NCBI GenBank assembly: GCA_905220665.1
Contig: CAJNAR010000181.1
Span: forward strand, 177,994 to 241,993
Reading direction: 5' to 3'
Length of the DNA: 64,000 nt
From: Albugo candida
Taxonomy: Eukaryota > Oomycota > Peronosporomycetes > Albuginales > Albuginaceae
Below, one piece after another: positions 10,553 through 22,609 of the stretch; the stretch's first letter is position 1; every line of letters begins with the position of its first letter. The position numbers and the translations under genes are program-made. Under the pieces are notes generated by a model, which was not told the origin of the DNA, ran no database searches, and was given only the letters and a program-made list of their open reading frames with translations.

Positions 10553-11474
10553 TATCAGTAGAAAATAGGGTCTATTAATGTGGCGTTGTACAGTAAGTCG
10601 TTGACGCTGGAGTAAATGTAGCAATAATACTGTAGTAGTAGTTACGATAATGTGATCAGATACCATGCTTATACTCTCTTAAAGCTGCATGATTGACTTG
10701 GCTCCCGGGAGCGTTTCAACTATATCACTTCTTCACTCTTTAGTACGACACTACTCCAGCATTATGAACATTAACATATAGTTCCATATTGCTAGCCAGC
10801 ATGAGTAGCCGCTCTTGATGCTCTTGACTGCTCAAATATGGATATTCTCACTGTGTATGACATTGATAGCGGTGTTTGTCAAGCAGAGCGACTACCGACT
10901 GACATAATAGCGGTGATCCACACCGAGGCCTGTTGATAGCTTACCCTTTTGCTGCAAATTGAACGCCACATCAGACGAAAGACAAAGATATATGTCATAC
11001 ATACTTCCAGCCCAGTCTCTGTTTCAATCACACTCTCATCCACTGGCATGTTGTCTCATATTGGTTGGGTCTCTTATCGTTCAGAATTTTTCGGATGACC
11101 CGCAACGCAGTTCCTACTATTTGAATTACTAAAGCTGCTTGCTGCCGACTTGCCCACCCAAAAGCAAAGCACTGGAGGTTTAAACAAACAGCGTGCCAAA
11201 CGACTGTTTATTTGGAATGATGGACGAAAGCTTCTATAAAATGAAACGCGTCCTACAATTTGTTGGACTGTGACTGCCACTTAATTATGGAACCTTCTGG
11301 CTGCACTTGATGCTGTGAAAGCTTATAACCGTTGTTACTTAATGAAGCCACTTTCGTCATGCTTCTCGAATCAGCCTGCCTAAATGCATACATTATCATA
11401 CCTAATATTCAAGCTGAAAATTGAATCTTTTTTTTCGATTTCCTACCTGCCGCCCTCATTTCTTAAAATCCAGA
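10553..11474. other. Divergent intergenic region between GPN2 and the GH81 gene
   Basis: This 0.9 kb stretch separates two genes transcribed away from each other and should hold both promoters. The frames present (for example minus 11074-11280, 68 codons) carry no recognisable motif. A pyrimidine- and T-rich run (TTTTTTTCGATTTCC) lies about 45 bp before the GH81 ATG. No TATA box or defined element can be supported. Confidence 0.4.
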
Positions 11475-13991
11475 ATGGCAACAAGTCCAAATCATCGAGA
11501 AACAACGCCGCTATTACATGCGCTTGGATGGCAAGCTCGATTCTCCAGACCCTTTGCCGTGTACGCCATTCTCCCACTAATCGTGACTCTGGTTATCGTC
11601 CTCTCGATCTATGTTTCCCTGAGACCTTCCTCGACAATCACTCAGTCTTCACCTCACTTTTCACCGCTACCGATAAACTCTTTTGATCGCTCCCTCCCTC
11701 CATTCTTAGTCGCAAAGCATAAGATACCACCAAAACTGATTGATCGACGCAAATTCCCCCAGGCAATCCCAACCAACTCCTTTTGGTCGAATCTACTAGT
11801 CGGAGATTCGCATGGACTCAACGCGGGCGCTGGAGAAATAACATTGAGTCCATATACGGTCCGAAATCTCCCTCAACGAGTGGAAATCTCTTATGGAGAC
11901 TCACGACGTGCTGTGACGAATGTGAGCATCTCTGAAGTCTTTCAAATGGATGTTGGCATCACTGGTTTTCGCAATGTAATGACACAAAAAGATCAAGCAG
12001 TCACTTCGCAAGATATCCGACATGCTACTTCTCGAGAGATCCTCGCTTTTGACGCGCTGTCGGTAACCGTGCAATATGGCTTTGACGTGATGCAGAGTGT
12101 GAGTACCGACTCTCCGCCGCTCCTTCCTCCCTCAGTATATATGAATGCTACCCTCAGTAGAGGAGCTCCTTATTTGACTGTGATGTACCATGAAGTCGTT
12201 CCAGTGGTGGAATTTAACGGTACAATTGTAAGTCTCAACGGGCAACAAGTGAAGGAATCATCAAACCCGACTCAATGGACTGGAAGAAAATTCGTGGTTC
12301 ATATATTGTTATATGGGGCGACAAATGGCTTGCTTGTGCCTCAAAAATGGATTATTTACTTTGAGAAAACTCGAACTCTCTCTCTCGTGAGCTTAAAAAA
12401 GATTTCTCAGTTCCCTCCCTATCATGCGGATGGATCCCTCACCACTCCGACACAAGCCCGATTGATCGATTCGAGCGTGTATTCTGGCGTTGTTCGGGTC
12501 GCTTTGGTCGCAAATGCTGCTATGGAAGCAGTTTTGGACCAGTATGCACACATTTATCCCAAATCGTCCAATCTCAACATCTCTGCCCATGAGAATAAAA
12601 GCTATGTGCAATTCAGCTGGGAAATTGACAGCTTTGAACCAATTTCGACCAAGAATCAGAAGGTGAATTCAACCTCTGATCTTCTACTGATGGCCAACCC
12701 TCATCAGCTGATGACATTTAGTGAGGTGCATATCAGCTCAAATGTCTTCCAAGTTTTTGACATTGAGACCGGATATCGCACGCTCAAATCGAACATGACC
12801 GCTGTTGTGGGAAAAACATGGGTTCTGGAAGAAAACTTGACCGATATTGGATTTGGATCGCATCAAGACATCCAGCTAGAGTCCATCCCTTTACATAAAG
12901 AAGCGATTCGGGAGTCATTATACAACGATTCAAAATTTGTTCCACAAGCTCAAGACCCATACTTTTTCGGTAAAGAGGTTAATCGTCAGGCAAAGTTGGC
13001 ACTCATCGCCAATACTTTGGGGGAACGCAGTGTCCGAGACGATATTTTGGATCAGCTTCAAGTTTGGATGACAACGTGGCTAACCGGAAGCAACTCGGAT
13101 CCGTTCGTGTACGATACTATTTGGGGTGGAATTTGCTCCAAGAATGGCTTAAATGGAATTTTCTGGATGACGGATTTCGGAAATGGATGGTACAATGATC
13201 ACGTACGTGCACTCTTCCCATTTCTCTCTTTACGTTCTCATTTGAGCTTTTAGCACTTTCACTATGGCTACTATCTTAACACACTCGCGATCATCTTGAA
13301 ATTCCGTCCTCTTTATTTCAAGCAACACGAGGCCGCTATTCTAAGCTTGGTGCGAGATATCGCGAATCCAGAGCAAAATGACCCGTATTTCCCATTCACT
13401 CGTCATTTTTCTTGGTTTGATGGTCATTCCTTCGCAAGTGGCGTCTACACTTTGGATGGTGGAAAATCTCAGGAAAGTGTGAGCGAAGCGATCAATGCGT
13501 ATTACGGAGTTTATTTGCTCGGTCTAGCTCTAAATATGACGTCGCTCAGAGTAATGGGTCAAGTGCTATTAGGAATGGAATCCCGGGCTGCTCAGGTGTA
13601 TTGGCAAATGCCTTCCTGGTCGACCATCTATGAGCCTGAATACGCTGCAAACAAAATGTCTGGGCAAATCGCTTGCACCAAAGTTCAGTACTCAACATGG
13701 TTTGGTCCAAAGCCTGAGCATATGCACCTCATCAACATGATTCCATTCACACCCGCTTCGAATTTGTTCCTCAAACGCCGATATATCGCCGAGGAATATC
13801 AAGTCTTGCTTGATCAAGCACTCCGACGACCAAATTATTCCGTGGAAGAGCTCTGGAAAGGGTACGCGATCTTGGCATTAGCTCTTCTGGATCCATCAGC
13901 CGCGTGGGATCAATTGCAGCAAATTCAAACGTTTGACGACGGGAATTCCCGGACCAGTTCGTTGTACTGGATTGCGGTGCAAAAGCCTTAA
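11475..13991 (+). CDS. Endo-1,3-beta-glucanase, glycoside hydrolase family 81, membrane-anchored
   Basis: Hydrolyses beta-1,3-glucan, the main oomycete wall polymer; a role in wall remodelling is likely. Exons 11475-13202 and 13254-13991 flank a 51-bp GT-AG phase-0 intron, giving 821 residues. A basic N-terminus and a hydrophobic segment at about residues 28-50 (YAILPLIVTLVIVLSIYVSL) predict a type II anchor, so the enzyme faces the wall. The GH81 beta-sandwich region opens with IPTNSFWSNLLVGD. The catalytic part has WYNDHHFHYGYYLN across the splice junction, FPFTRHFSWFDGHSFASG and GGKSQESVSEAINAYYG, whose glutamates are the expected catalytic acid residues. All look intact. ATG 11475 is chosen because the upstream in-frame codons from 11421 do not improve the topology. 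The gene converges on the poly(A) polymerase gene 98 bp away. Confidence 0.93.
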
Positions 13992-14089
13992 TTCAAATCA
14001 ATTCGGGTGGCGTAAGAGGCAGCAGTAAGGTTCTGATAATAAAGCACCTTCTATTCAGTGCCACAAGATACTTTCGTCAGTGTTTGGAT

Positions 14090-16444
14090 TCAAGCTTGAT
14101 TACGCCGTACTCGGAAGCTGCTAGATGATGAGTCATTCGGGCTGTGTTGTGGCCTGATGGATGTAGGCTGCAAGGGCTGAGAGCACTGCTCGCGAGCCTG
14201 AAGAGCATTGATTTTTCCATTTTCAAACACGAATTCCGGGAGATCATCCCATTTTAAAAGCACTGCAGTGGTTTGCATCCTTTTCGATACTGATCCACCC
14301 AGCTGAGCATTCTGGTGTAAATCAGTTGCAATGAAGAAGGAGATTGTGCGATTCACACTGGTCAGAAACTCATCATCTCCAGGTCTTCTCCTTAAGCCAA
14401 GAAAAAGCGATGACCCTGAACCATTGGCCAGGTACTGAGGATATCCGTGCACAAAATCGATCATCGGTAAATCTTGCAACATCTTGACCAGTTTGTGGAG
14501 ACGTGAGCAGACAAATGTCTCCCATCGATAGAGTTCGCCCGAGTCGATTTGGATAGTGAGAGCCACGTACCAGTCATAACGAACAAAGAAGCTTGATGGC
14601 TGGTACAAGACATCCCACGAAATGATCGCACCCGTTTCAGACCTTTCAGATCCACTTGCCTCTCTACTTTTGTCTCGAGCCTCTTGGTGATTTACTATCG
14701 ATGCAACAAGCTCTCGTTCAAGCAGATTTCGGGCTAGCCGAAGCTCTTCTTTGATCACCGATAGCGTTGAAGCCGTAACTTGAGCTGAAGAATTCATTTG
14801 CGGGTACGCTGGCGTGATGATCGGCATCACATGTGTTCGATCACGCACTTGAAAGCTCCAGCATTCCAAGCCCAATTTTGCATCATACGGAATATTAAGC
14901 ATGATGGGTTTTGGCCATTCCCATTCTGAAAGAACGTAGAAAAAGTGTACAAAGACATAAGACGCCGATTGTCCCGGGAATAATTGGCATACAAATGCCG
15001 TCAAAAGCGCCCAATTGATTCCACTCAGGTAGCCGAGCTTTGATGAGTATATTCCACGTCGTCGAGCCCACGCTCGAACTGCTCGGGAGACTCGCCGAAA
15101 CACTTGACGATTCGGGACTAATGCGAGGATCATGGTGCTCACGCGTGGAGCATTCAGACTTTTCACTGATGCTGAGCTCACACCTGCCAGTATGTGATCA
15201 GAATGAATGTCGAGGTCAGCTCCAACTGATAATAGCGGAAGTTGGGCGAAAAGAAGATCCAATTTGATACTTTGATACGATAATGAAATGAGTGGAACGG
15301 AAGCATTCGGCACAGTGACCAGTTGTGTGACTTGAGACATACGCGAAAGAACGGAAGAGAACCCAGCGAAGAAATCGTGATGCGATACATGATACGGCAC
15401 AGCACATACAACATCAATATCGGAATCCGGGTCGTGTAAGCCCAAGCGATACGATCCAGCTACAAAAAGCGCTCCTTGTGTGATCGCGATTTGCTCTTGA
15501 GTCAATCCGACTTCATACCCCAGTACTTTGATCCATCGATTTAAAGCATCGGAAATGGATTTCAGCATTTTCGTTTTATGAGGTTTTGCTTCTTCGGTCT
15601 CAACGGGAGCGAAGCGATCGATAAAGGAAACAAACGATCCCTCTGCCTCGACCAAATGTACTTGAATATGGTCTGGAATAGAATTCTGTAGGACTTTTCC
15701 ACGCACGGCTGTGTTGAGATGACACTTGTGGTACAAAACATCACGCACTTGATCGCATTCGCCAGACCACAAAAGCGATATCAAGTTCTTTTCCAGCTGT
15801 TTAGAAATGGCACGTTGTTGAAATGCTTTCTCAACGGAAGAACACAGCGCATGAAACTCAAAAACATCACAAAATTGCTGATGTCTTATGTCAAATTCCA
15901 CAATCCGATTGCATAAATCCATCGCTTCTCTGTCCAAATCCGATATTTCTCGTGACTCCAATTCGGCTAATACGCATCGAGAAGAGACATTGGACGTCGC
16001 ATCACTTTGTGTGTCGGTTTCAGACTCCAATTCCGTTCCGGAACCTTCAGTCTCTTCCTCGTCTCGAGAGCTATTGCATTCACTTTTATTCGTCCTGAAA
16101 AGCTTCTCAACAGCGTGATGTGGTAAGAAATGGCTTTTTGCTCGATTTCGGCACTTTTCCTCACTTTTCGAAGCCTCGACTCGATTCTTACCATGCGAAC
16201 AGTGTGATTTAAAACCTCGTGGAAGGCTTTCTATGCAATTTAAAGAGCATGCGCGTCGCCTTTGAAGGCCGCTGCTCCATGGAGCAGCGGTGAAAGGAGT
16301 GGAAGAAACGCGACGAGCGCTAAATTCAGCACGTCGATGTGCTTTAAGAGACTTTTGTTTCATGAGATCATCCTTCCAGCCGAGTGAGCATTTCTGAGGG
16401 ATGGATTTTGAGGTGGAAGGCTCAGGCGTTTGAGAAGCACGCAT
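14090..16444 (-). CDS. Canonical nuclear poly(A) polymerase with long N-terminal extension
   Basis: Adds poly(A) tails to cleaved pre-mRNA 3' ends. Intronless, 784 residues. The nucleotidyltransferase core carries AGSYRLGLHDPDSDIDVV (residues 329-345; metal-binding Asp342 and Asp344) and a third acid in IKLDLLF (Asp396). The central domain has VRAWARRRGIYSSKLGYLSG and INWALLTAFVCQLFP, followed by the highly conserved MPIITPAYPQMNSS near 540. The RNA-binding C-terminal domain follows (FFVRYDWYVALTI, FVHGYPQYL). The first 260 or so residues are extra compared with yeast and animal enzymes: basic, Ser/Cys-rich, then acidic and probably disordered (SSRDEEETEGSGTELESE). The tail is Ser-rich and basic. 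The true start could be downstream, since the extension is low in conservation signals, but the frame is open throughout. Confidence 0.92.
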   Translation of the reverse strand: MRASQTPEPSTSKSIPQKCSLGWKDDLMKQKSLKAHRRAEFSARRVSSTPFTAAPWSSGLQRRRACSLNCIESLPRGFKSHCSHGKNRVEASKSEEKCRNRAKSHFLPHHAVEKLFRTNKSECNSSRDEEETEGSGTELESETDTQSDATSNVSSRCVLAELESREISDLDREAMDLCNRIVEFDIRHQQFCDVFEFHALCSSVEKAFQQRAISKQLEKNLISLLWSGECDQVRDVLYHKCHLNTAVRGKVLQNSIPDHIQVHLVEAEGSFVSFIDRFAPVETEEAKPHKTKMLKSISDALNRWIKVLGYEVGLTQEQIAITQGALFVAGSYRLGLHDPDSDIDVVCAVPYHVSHHDFFAGFSSVLSRMSQVTQLVTVPNASVPLISLSYQSIKLDLLFAQLPLLSVGADLDIHSDHILAGVSSASVKSLNAPRVSTMILALVPNRQVFRRVSRAVRAWARRRGIYSSKLGYLSGINWALLTAFVCQLFPGQSASYVFVHFFYVLSEWEWPKPIMLNIPYDAKLGLECWSFQVRDRTHVMPIITPAYPQMNSSAQVTASTLSVIKEELRLARNLLERELVASIVNHQEARDKSREASGSERSETGAIISWDVLYQPSSFFVRYDWYVALTIQIDSGELYRWETFVCSRLHKLVKMLQDLPMIDFVHGYPQYLANGSGSSLFLGLRRRPGDDEFLTSVNRTISFFIATDLHQNAQLGGSVSKRMQTTAVLLKWDDLPEFVFENGKINALQAREQCSQPLQPTSIRPQHSPNDSSSSSFRVRRNQA

Positions 16445-16718
16445 TATGTTGTGCGCCTTTAATGAAGAACTGAAGAATAGCGTGAAGCCAGTTCGTCAAT
16501 ATAGAGGTTAAAGCACAAGGAACAGGTTTTGATTTGAGATTAGAAAGTCTATCTATAGTGTCCGAGGTACGCGAGTAAAAATGTGAGGAAAATTGTAGAA
16601 ACTATGTACGGGATATGACATACGTTTCTGACTCGTCAAAAATAAGACATACAATGCTCTGATTTGCCTAAACTCGTCGAAACATTTTATCCAATCGACC
16701 ATGCGCATGTCATATGCG

Positions 16719-17944
16719 TCAAAGAATACGATTTCCAAGTGCGGAAGAGATCAATAGAATACCCATATCCACGGTAATAGCGGAGTCTTTGTTGGATGAT
16801 AGGGTGGGATTCACTTCGACCAGATCGAGGCCACATAGAAGATTTGTTTCTGCGACCGCTTCAGCTGCGTAATGAGCTTCTCGCCATGTTAAACCGCCAC
16901 GAACTCGGGTGCCTGTGGACGGAGCGATCAATGGATCCACTGCGTCAATATCATAGCTCATATGCAGCGGACGTCGTTTTTCCCCGCATAAATGATCTAA
17001 AGCCATTTCCATTGTCTTTCCAATGCCATAACGATCAACTTGTTGCATTGTAAGCGCTTTGATTCCGAGCTCCTTGATGATATGGCGTTCTCCTGCGTCC
17101 AAATCTCGAAGACCGATGTATACAAGCTGTTCAGGAAGTAAATGCGGACCACTTGCAAGCCATTCCATTCCAGGTATTTTCCCCTTATCGACCATTCCTT
17201 TCATCAGAAAAGCTAAAGGCATGCCGTGCATGTTACCCGACGATGAAGTCTCGGGTGTGTTGATATCAGCATGCGCGTCGACCCAAATGATACCTGCATC
17301 CGGATGTGTTCTCAACATTCCTGCTACTGAGCCACAGCCAATTGTATGGTCACCACCCAGCACCAACGCCAATTTACCTTCTCCTGTTTTCTTTGCAACA
17401 ATGTTGGAGATTTTTTCAAGCCCATTACCTACCGCAAAAGATTGCTTCGCGTGTCCAAATTTAGAGTCCAAAGTAGGATCTGTTCGTGTGGGAGGATCAA
17501 ACCGCAAATTTCCAGTTTCTTCCACACTCCAGCCTAATTTAACCAAGTATTTATGAAGACCTAGAATATGCTCAGTGGATGAGACGATTTGAATGGCACG
17601 ATACGCTCAAGTGAAATTACCGGCCTCGCGTAGCAAGTCAGGACCGGTATCTGTGCCAAGCAAAGGCTGTCCGTCTATATTTATACAAGAAGAGGGGTGA
17701 CTATCGACTGAGGACACAATCGCAAGATCTTACACGTCATTGGTGCTCCAATGACAGCGACAGTGGGTGGAGTTGACAGAAATTGATTGCAAATCTGAGG
17801 AGGATGGTAGTTGAAGCGTATGGTGTCCCAGAAACATGCGTGTGTGGAAGAGATACATCTCGTTGCTGCGGAAGACATTGATTTCTTACTGAAACGATTG
17901 ATTGAGCTATTAGAAAAGCCGAGAATCGACATGACTTTTGTCAT
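16719..17944 (-). CDS. Arginase
   Basis: Cleaves arginine to ornithine and urea using a binuclear manganese centre. Exons on the minus strand are 17944-17734, 17674-17621 and 17560-16719, with introns of 59 and 60 bp (GT-AG). The product is 368 residues. Metal-binding motifs are all present: GGDHTIG, WVDAHADINTP and MSYDIDAVDPLIAPSTGT, plus SGNMHGMPL. The family N-terminal motif VIGAPMTYGQPLLGTD is rebuilt across the first intron, which supports the donor at GTAAG. The first 60 residues are rich in Ser, Arg and Asn with few acidic residues (FSKKSMSSAATRCISS) and could be a mitochondrial presequence; this is inference. It lies head to tail downstream of the poly(A) polymerase start, 274 bp apart on the same strand. 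Confidence 0.93.
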
Positions 17945-18239
17945 CTGATCCTGTTCAGTAACAGGGAAAGTGTGATGTAAGATCCCACTCTAAACTAGTG
18001 TTCTTCTTCAACTAGCGTAGATCAGGGCCGGATCGTGACAGTATTTTTTACTTGTAGTATTGTCGAATTTGTCAGAAAGTATCTTGATTAGGTTAAGGTA
18101 TTACATCACTTATTTTGTATGTAGTTGTGTGTGGGCTTATTACACGCCCAATTCGTGTGCGACCGCATCGCAACGTACAAAATGGAGTTTGAAGCGATTA
18201 TGGGTCAGCTTAAATATTCACTTTCATTGATGGACTGTG

Positions 18240-21030
18240 AGTACAAAGACAAGTAGATGTGGATCTCATTAATCATAAGAAAAGACGGTTTTCCACGAAA
18301 GTAAAGTCTAGCCAGCTCTCACAGCCTACATTGTCTGAGTGGCATAGAGGATCCCCCCTAAAGCCACTATCGAGTAGAAAGGGCACAAGAAGAGGCGGCT
18401 GCAGTACAAAAACGAAGTGATCTAAAGTGGTCATTGCCCAGGATGCTCTACAATAGACTTAACGTAATTAATCTAGGATCTAAACAGTACAGTGCTTGCT
18501 ATTTTTCTGCATTTTGGCTCTTCATATTCCACAATACTTGGAATTTGTGTGTGCAGAGAGTATATGGATAATATACGGGTTTTTGATAGCCACATAACGA
18601 ACTGAATGGACGATACAGCAATGACACTATGAAGAGTCAATGACACGAAGAATGACCTGTAGCGCAGCAAAGTTCATTAGACTTTAAAGTAAGAAACTTC
18701 TTATTATAATTTGTATGCATGGGTGAAGCTTGCCGGATCAATTACTTGCACTTTATCGATGGTCATGTAAAGTGCGAAGATGTAATCCCACGAAATGAGA
18801 ATGAGTTGAAATTTTATCGAGGAAGCTTAGCAGGCAATGATAAAAACTTTAATAATGGGAGATCTGCATCAACACATTTAATAGAGAGAAGTTTTATGTG
18901 CTCAGAAGTCCATTCAACAGATTGCATTTGCGACGTCGATTAAAGGAAATCAAGAGAGGCAATAGACACCAACCTTATTATGTACATGGAGATGCGAGGG
19001 ACGATCAGCATACCTGTGGTTTTCTATGAATGTCTTAAATGATATTGATAATGGCTGAGAATGTGCCTGGTTCGACCCAATCTGCGCAAGCTATTATACA
19101 TATGATTTAAACAACTACGGAGTCAAAATGGCGCTATAAGGACAACAGAGAAGATATCGAGGAAGAAAATTCATAACAATGTTCGAAGCCTAAAGCACAG
19201 ATAAAAGTGGAAATGTCTGAAATGCAGACATTTGAGCTTTCGATGCCCGTGTAAGAAGAATTAGCGTTTAGAAAGATAAACGAATTTAGGAGTTACGAAA
19301 AATCAGAATTTTTATCATTAGATGATCTTGGAGGGGTACATTGCTATAAGCAGTTGATGTTCGCACAGTAGCAGTCTCTACATGACCATTTATCGTATCG
19401 AATACGTTCGTCAGATTCTTCAAAAGAAAAAGTGTATCGGGGTCCGAAAAAGTCGTTAAAAGGTTACTTGGTGCGACATCAGTCTAAATCCAAAATACTG
19501 ATTCATGTAAAATCGAGCCTTTACAATGGTCAAGCAGCACCAAAGGCTATACCTATAACCGGGACCGTAAAACCATCGGATGAGGCTGGATGTAGCTGGG
19601 AATCATGATATGCTCGTCAAGGTGAGCCGGTAATCGATAAATCGATTCATTGTAAAGCGTGCTGCTGATTCTGCATCCAAGTATTATTAGATACCGGAAA
19701 AAGACTAATGGGAGTGGTCAATAGAAAGAAGTCTTATTTAAACTAATTGAAGGCGACCGAGTGTTACAAATACTGTACAGTTGAATAATGCGTCCGCCCA
19801 AGATAACATTCAATGCAAGTGGATAACACAGAAAATATGTCAGAGGAGAGCTGTCCATTATTTGACTGCTTTATGGAGGAACTATTGATATGATCCTTTA
19901 CGCGGCAAGAAAGTCAGACTTGTCAGAGTAGACAGCGGCACATTATACATCCATCAGCAATCTGCTGGAACGGGCTTGAGAAATGATTGAGTACAGACAA
20001 GGTGGTGAACAAGAGCTTTCATAAACAGCTCTATACATCACAGTCGCACTCCACTGCCGGAAACATACTCTCGCAGGGATTGCAATCTTGCCTCATACAG
20101 AGGATTTGGGGTATACAGCATAGCAATGTCAAAGACCTTTTCAGCTCTGGAAAGCGTGCAGACAAAGTATATGCAATGCATTAATTAACACCCCCTGATC
20201 CCCTGATATGATCTAAAGAATAGTAGTTTGAATTGACGATCAAGCAAGCACACGAATCGAGTCCAAATTCCAAGTTCCATGAAGGTATTTCATGGAATTG
20301 GAAATGACTGAAGTAACGAATCAAACATTGAGAATTCTGGTCTCTCTAACACACAATTGGTTCAATTTCGAGATGACAAGATCTCGTTCATGGATGTTGA
20401 TGAAGACGGCAGGCTGAAAGTAAAAGCTATTGGCGTTGGTATCTTAAACGCAATCATTTTTTCACCTTGTCGTCGCAGTGCATTCCATGAATGAACTCAG
20501 TAAAGGCATAATATTTTGCATCATCATGTCATGGCTATCAAGTCAGTAACGGCTACGATACCAGACCCTGAAAAGCATAGACTCCGTTTCTGAATATGCA
20601 GTGCTTCCAGCAAGATCTCGGCAACCTGTGTTAAAACCGTGTATATGAAGCATATATCACTGGTTGGTATGATTAAAAGGGATTGGTGGAGAAGGGTATT
20701 ATCTTTACATCGAAATTTAAATGATTCATGGCAGCGGGATGAAGCCTTCTACTGCAAATGTCGACGAGCTATGTGAGGTCAGCATGAATTCACAATACGC
20801 CGAGGTCATATGAAAACTGTGTAATTCGAAGGCTTTTTAGTAAAAAGATGCTTACGTTTGGTATCCATCAGGGTTCCAGATTGGTTCAGGGCCCACCGCT
20901 ACATGAGCCGACTTGTAAAAAGAAGAATTCGAGTCTTACAATTGGTACTAGGTCCAACGTAGCTTTAATGGCAGCTGAATTCCGTTGGTTTGTGAAAAAG
21001 CCACGTTTGACGCAATAGAATGAGAGAATC
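18240..21030 (+). pseudogene. Heavily decayed gene, unknown family
   Basis: A long plus-strand stretch reads as protein in one frame over hundreds of codons, broken by isolated stops and several frame changes. Examples are VDVDLINHKKRRFSTKVK (about 18256), then a 74-codon open piece at 18719-18943 starting MGEACRINYLHFIDGH, then KSLKGYLVRHQSKSKILIHV (about 19450), then a 65-codon piece at 19987-20184 (STDKVVNKSFHKQLYTSQ), and DDKISFMDVDEDGRLKVKA (about 20375). Stop spacing is far wider than random and composition is protein-like, so this is a former gene rather than noise. No motif is recognised. Its flanks, arginase and the GT31-like gene, are intact. The limits given are those of the visible frames. 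Confidence 0.5.
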
Positions 21031-21757
21031 GATTTCATAGATGCTTTAAGATAAAATCTGAACTTGGGTTGCTATTTGACGATAGAAAGAAAATTCGATT
21101 TATCGTAGTGGGTATTTAATCGGGACGATCGATGTTTAATAGCAGGCATTATCGTCATTGGTTAAGCATAGAAAGCGATTGCAATCACATCAAATGACGT
21201 TCAGCAGAGTCGAGTAAACAATCGAACTATGCCATCGCGTATCCTCGAAGTTGCTAAGAGATGCTATTACGGACGTTTCTCTCTCTCCTTCAACATACTT
21301 TGAATTGCCCACGTTCTGAAGCTTATTACGGTATCGAACGTTTGGATTGATTCATTTCATGTACAATGCTCATATTAGTAGGAAAGCTTTCAAGAGTCCT
21401 CCAACGATTACATCAATTCTTTTTTTTCCAGCCCTATTCGCGTGAGAAAACACGGACCACTCATCATGCTGGTAGATCTACGCATTGTATTGACTTAAAG
21501 CTCATGCCAATGATTGAATTTTATTTTGTTGTTGTTGAGGCTGGTTGAAAAGCTTAAGAATGTTTTAGTACGGGCTGAAGTGTGATTGTGGCAACCATCT
21601 TCAAATTCAGCTTGCCAACAAAAGCACTGGTGTTGAAGAGCCACTGCAGGTTATTACTGGTTCAAAACCTAGTAGCGATACCAAACTTCTGTGGAAGATA
21701 TTGAGAAGCGTCAATTCAATAGTCACTAGTTTTAATAAATACCACCACAACGGTCCC
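21031..21757. other. Intergenic between relic gene and GT31-like gene
   Basis: No supportable frame. The stretch contains some further stop-broken protein-like sequence at its left end, likely the tail of the relic, and the presumed promoter of the glycosyltransferase gene at its right end. Confidence 0.35.
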
Positions 21758-22606
21758 ATGCGAAGACGGACGAAATCTAATGATATTCCTTTACCGCTGC
21801 AATACAAGACCGCGCTATTGCTTTTTATTGGTTTTACTGCGGGATTCTACTTTCAGTTAGTGCTGTTTTACCTTCATGTCAGAAAAGGTTTCTCAGGTGA
21901 GATCCTTACTTCCCACGATTATCGATCGATGGAAGAATATCATAAAGGAGAAATCCAGTCGCGGATGAAACTCGTTTTATTTGTCTCTAAAAAATCCAAT
22001 TGGGATTATATTGGACTCATTGCATCACCGCACACGATTCTATTTGCTCACGTTGATGTGGAAATTCCTCCATCTTTGCGCAACTCGATTGACACGATAC
22101 TTCACGAAGGCATCGATAGCTATCTCAACTTACACAACAAAACGATAACAGTTATGAGTCATGTCTATAAGAAACACTCTGAGCATCATTTTTTTAAGCA
22201 GGATGACGACGCTATCGTTTTTTGGCCGCATTTTTATGACTGTATGAAAAAGTGTCTGGAATTGAGCACATGTTACGCTGGCGACATGCATGTTAACATT
22301 GGTGATCTCAGCAATCGAAACTTGTATGTCTTCGCCACTGGAGGCTCTTATTTTGTTGGTAATAAACTTTTAGAATGCATCTTGGGATCTAACGTTTATG
22401 TGGAACGCACCGGATTGGATTTTGGAGAAGATAAAACTGTTGGGAAGATGATCTTTTACAATAATTGTGTGGTACAATATGTCAGCTGCAAATGGTTCAA
22501 CAATAAAGAGATATACAGCACAAATGCACATTTCACAATGAGGAAAGGAAGATCCAATGAGATAAAAAGTGATCAGATTCTAGCTGGTAAAGATGAACAT
22601 TTGTAG
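21758..22606 (+). CDS. Type II membrane glycosyltransferase, GT31-like (galactosyltransferase family)
   Basis: Probable Golgi enzyme that transfers a sugar, by family galactose or GlcNAc in beta-1,3 linkage, to a glycan. Single exon, 282 residues from ATG 21758; the frame is open further upstream but only from a TTG. A short basic cytosolic tail (MRRRTKSND) precedes a hydrophobic anchor at about residues 18-40 (ALLLFIGFTAGFYFQLVLFY). The catalytic region is compact: FKQDDDAIVF gives the DxD nucleotide-sugar/metal site (Asp149-151), then CYAGDMHVN, and YVFATGGSYFVGNKLLE with GLDFGEDKTVGKMI, matching the GT31 pattern of GG.Y..S and EDV..G. It is shorter than most GT31 enzymes, and acceptor specificity cannot be inferred. 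The stop lies 3 bp before the stop of the opposite gene. Confidence 0.75.
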   Translation: MRRRTKSNDIPLPLQYKTALLLFIGFTAGFYFQLVLFYLHVRKGFSGEILTSHDYRSMEEYHKGEIQSRMKLVLFVSKKSNWDYIGLIASPHTILFAHVDVEIPPSLRNSIDTILHEGIDSYLNLHNKTITVMSHVYKKHSEHHFFKQDDDAIVFWPHFYDCMKKCLELSTCYAGDMHVNIGDLSNRNLYVFATGGSYFVGNKLLECILGSNVYVERTGLDFGEDKTVGKMIFYNNCVVQYVSCKWFNNKEIYSTNAHFTMRKGRSNEIKSDQILAGKDEHL

Positions 22607-22609
22607 AGA

